DNA from: JBQTJN01 sp052387095
GTDB lineage: Bacteria > Pseudomonadota > Alphaproteobacteria > Micavibrionales > Micavibrionaceae
NCBI GenBank assembly: GCA_052387095.1
Contig: JBQTJN010000015.1
Location: 1 to 39,751 of the forward strand
Length of the DNA: 39,751 nt
Direction: 5' to 3'
Below, piece by piece: positions 39,625 to 39,751 of this stretch. A program made the translations under genes and the position numbers. Positions within the stretch are counted from its first letter, which is position 1. Each line of letters begins with the position of its first letter. The notes beneath the pieces were generated by a model. That model did not search any database. It saw nothing but the letters and a program-made list of their open reading frames with translations, and was not told where the DNA came from.

Positions 39625-39751
39625 ATGGCAATTATGCAAGCTATTGGGGTCGGTTTAAAAATTGCAAGCATCGGCCGCAGCACATTAAAAACGCTTGGCG
39701 CACCTGAATGGATGCGCTCCGGTTTAGCAGATGCCGTTCACTGGGGATATT
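39625..39751 (+). CDS. Hypothetical protein, 5' part only
   Basis: Forty-two residues are visible before the window ends. ATG is preceded by AGAGGGGAT at good distance. The start MAIMQAIGVGLKIASIGR is an amphipathic, weakly hydrophobic helix, followed by a stretch with two Trp (EWMRSGLADAVHWGY). It is too short for family assignment. It diverges from the cox cluster. Confidence 0.6.
   Translation, partial: MAIMQAIGVGLKIASIGRSTLKTLGAPEWMRSGLADAVHWGY

Overview
The window looks like ordinary chromosome from an alphaproteobacterium. The supporting signs are an aa3-type cox operon with CtaG, CoxF-like, DUF983 and SURF1 genes, a short two-domain PutA of 999 residues, a RpoE/ChrR sigma and anti-sigma pair, an IalB-family protein, and the alphaproteobacterial neighbourhoods tadA-rluB-rsmD and purD/xseA. 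A Micavibrio-like or related lineage is possible, but nothing in the sequence alone proves it. Genes are densely packed, often with overlapping ends. No rRNA, tRNA, CRISPR array or prophage was seen.

Layout. Positions 1-114 are the tail of an IS5-type transposase, abutting an AT-richer gene of unknown function (120-683). Next come ettA (756-2435), a divergent unknown gene (2516-2971), acetoacetyl-CoA synthetase (2968-4956), and a DsbD/ScsB-type thiol reductase followed by a periplasmic redoxin (5033-7716). A soluble PAS histidine kinase without a neighbouring response regulator lies at 7895-9718. On the minus strand (9957-13886) lie a SDR-type epimerase, a glutathione S-transferase, a cytochrome b561-YceI fusion, a stand-alone YceI and a small membrane protein. 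Housekeeping genes follow: uppP, a CPA2 antiporter, rsmD, rluB, tadA, purD, putA and xseA (13933-23434). Then come a degenerate nuclease-fold membrane protein and an unrecognised Gly-rich protein (23519-25237).

At 25376-29437 a tightly spaced minus-strand set reads sigma factor, ChrR-like anti-sigma, pirin, Tag glycosylase, TerA-like and TerD. It looks like one stress-response transcription unit. A TGATCC element, the -35 expected for RpoE of this class, lies upstream. Its ChrR lacks the usual zinc-binding cysteines. An IalB-family protein and an M23 peptidase lie at 29681-31930. The rest (31916-39441) is a complete minus-strand cytochrome c oxidase cluster in transcription order: ctaC, ctaD, unknown zinc-motif protein, ctaB, unknown secreted protein, CoxF-like, ctaG, ctaE, DUF983, surf1. 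A truncated unknown gene starts at 39625.

Beyond genes, two copies of a roughly 120-base palindromic repeat family (10884-11007 and 25246-25367) differ by changes on both sides of their stems. Two other palindromic repeats (7724-7806 and 23437-23512) belong to different families. Several starts (ettA, the gene at 2516, xseA) have a promoter-like -10 box only 5-7 bases from the ATG and no ribosome binding site, which suggests leaderless mRNAs. The best candidates for under-described biology are the sigma/ChrR/pirin/Tag/Ter unit, the passenger genes inside the cox cluster, the covarying repeat family and the nuclease-fold membrane protein.
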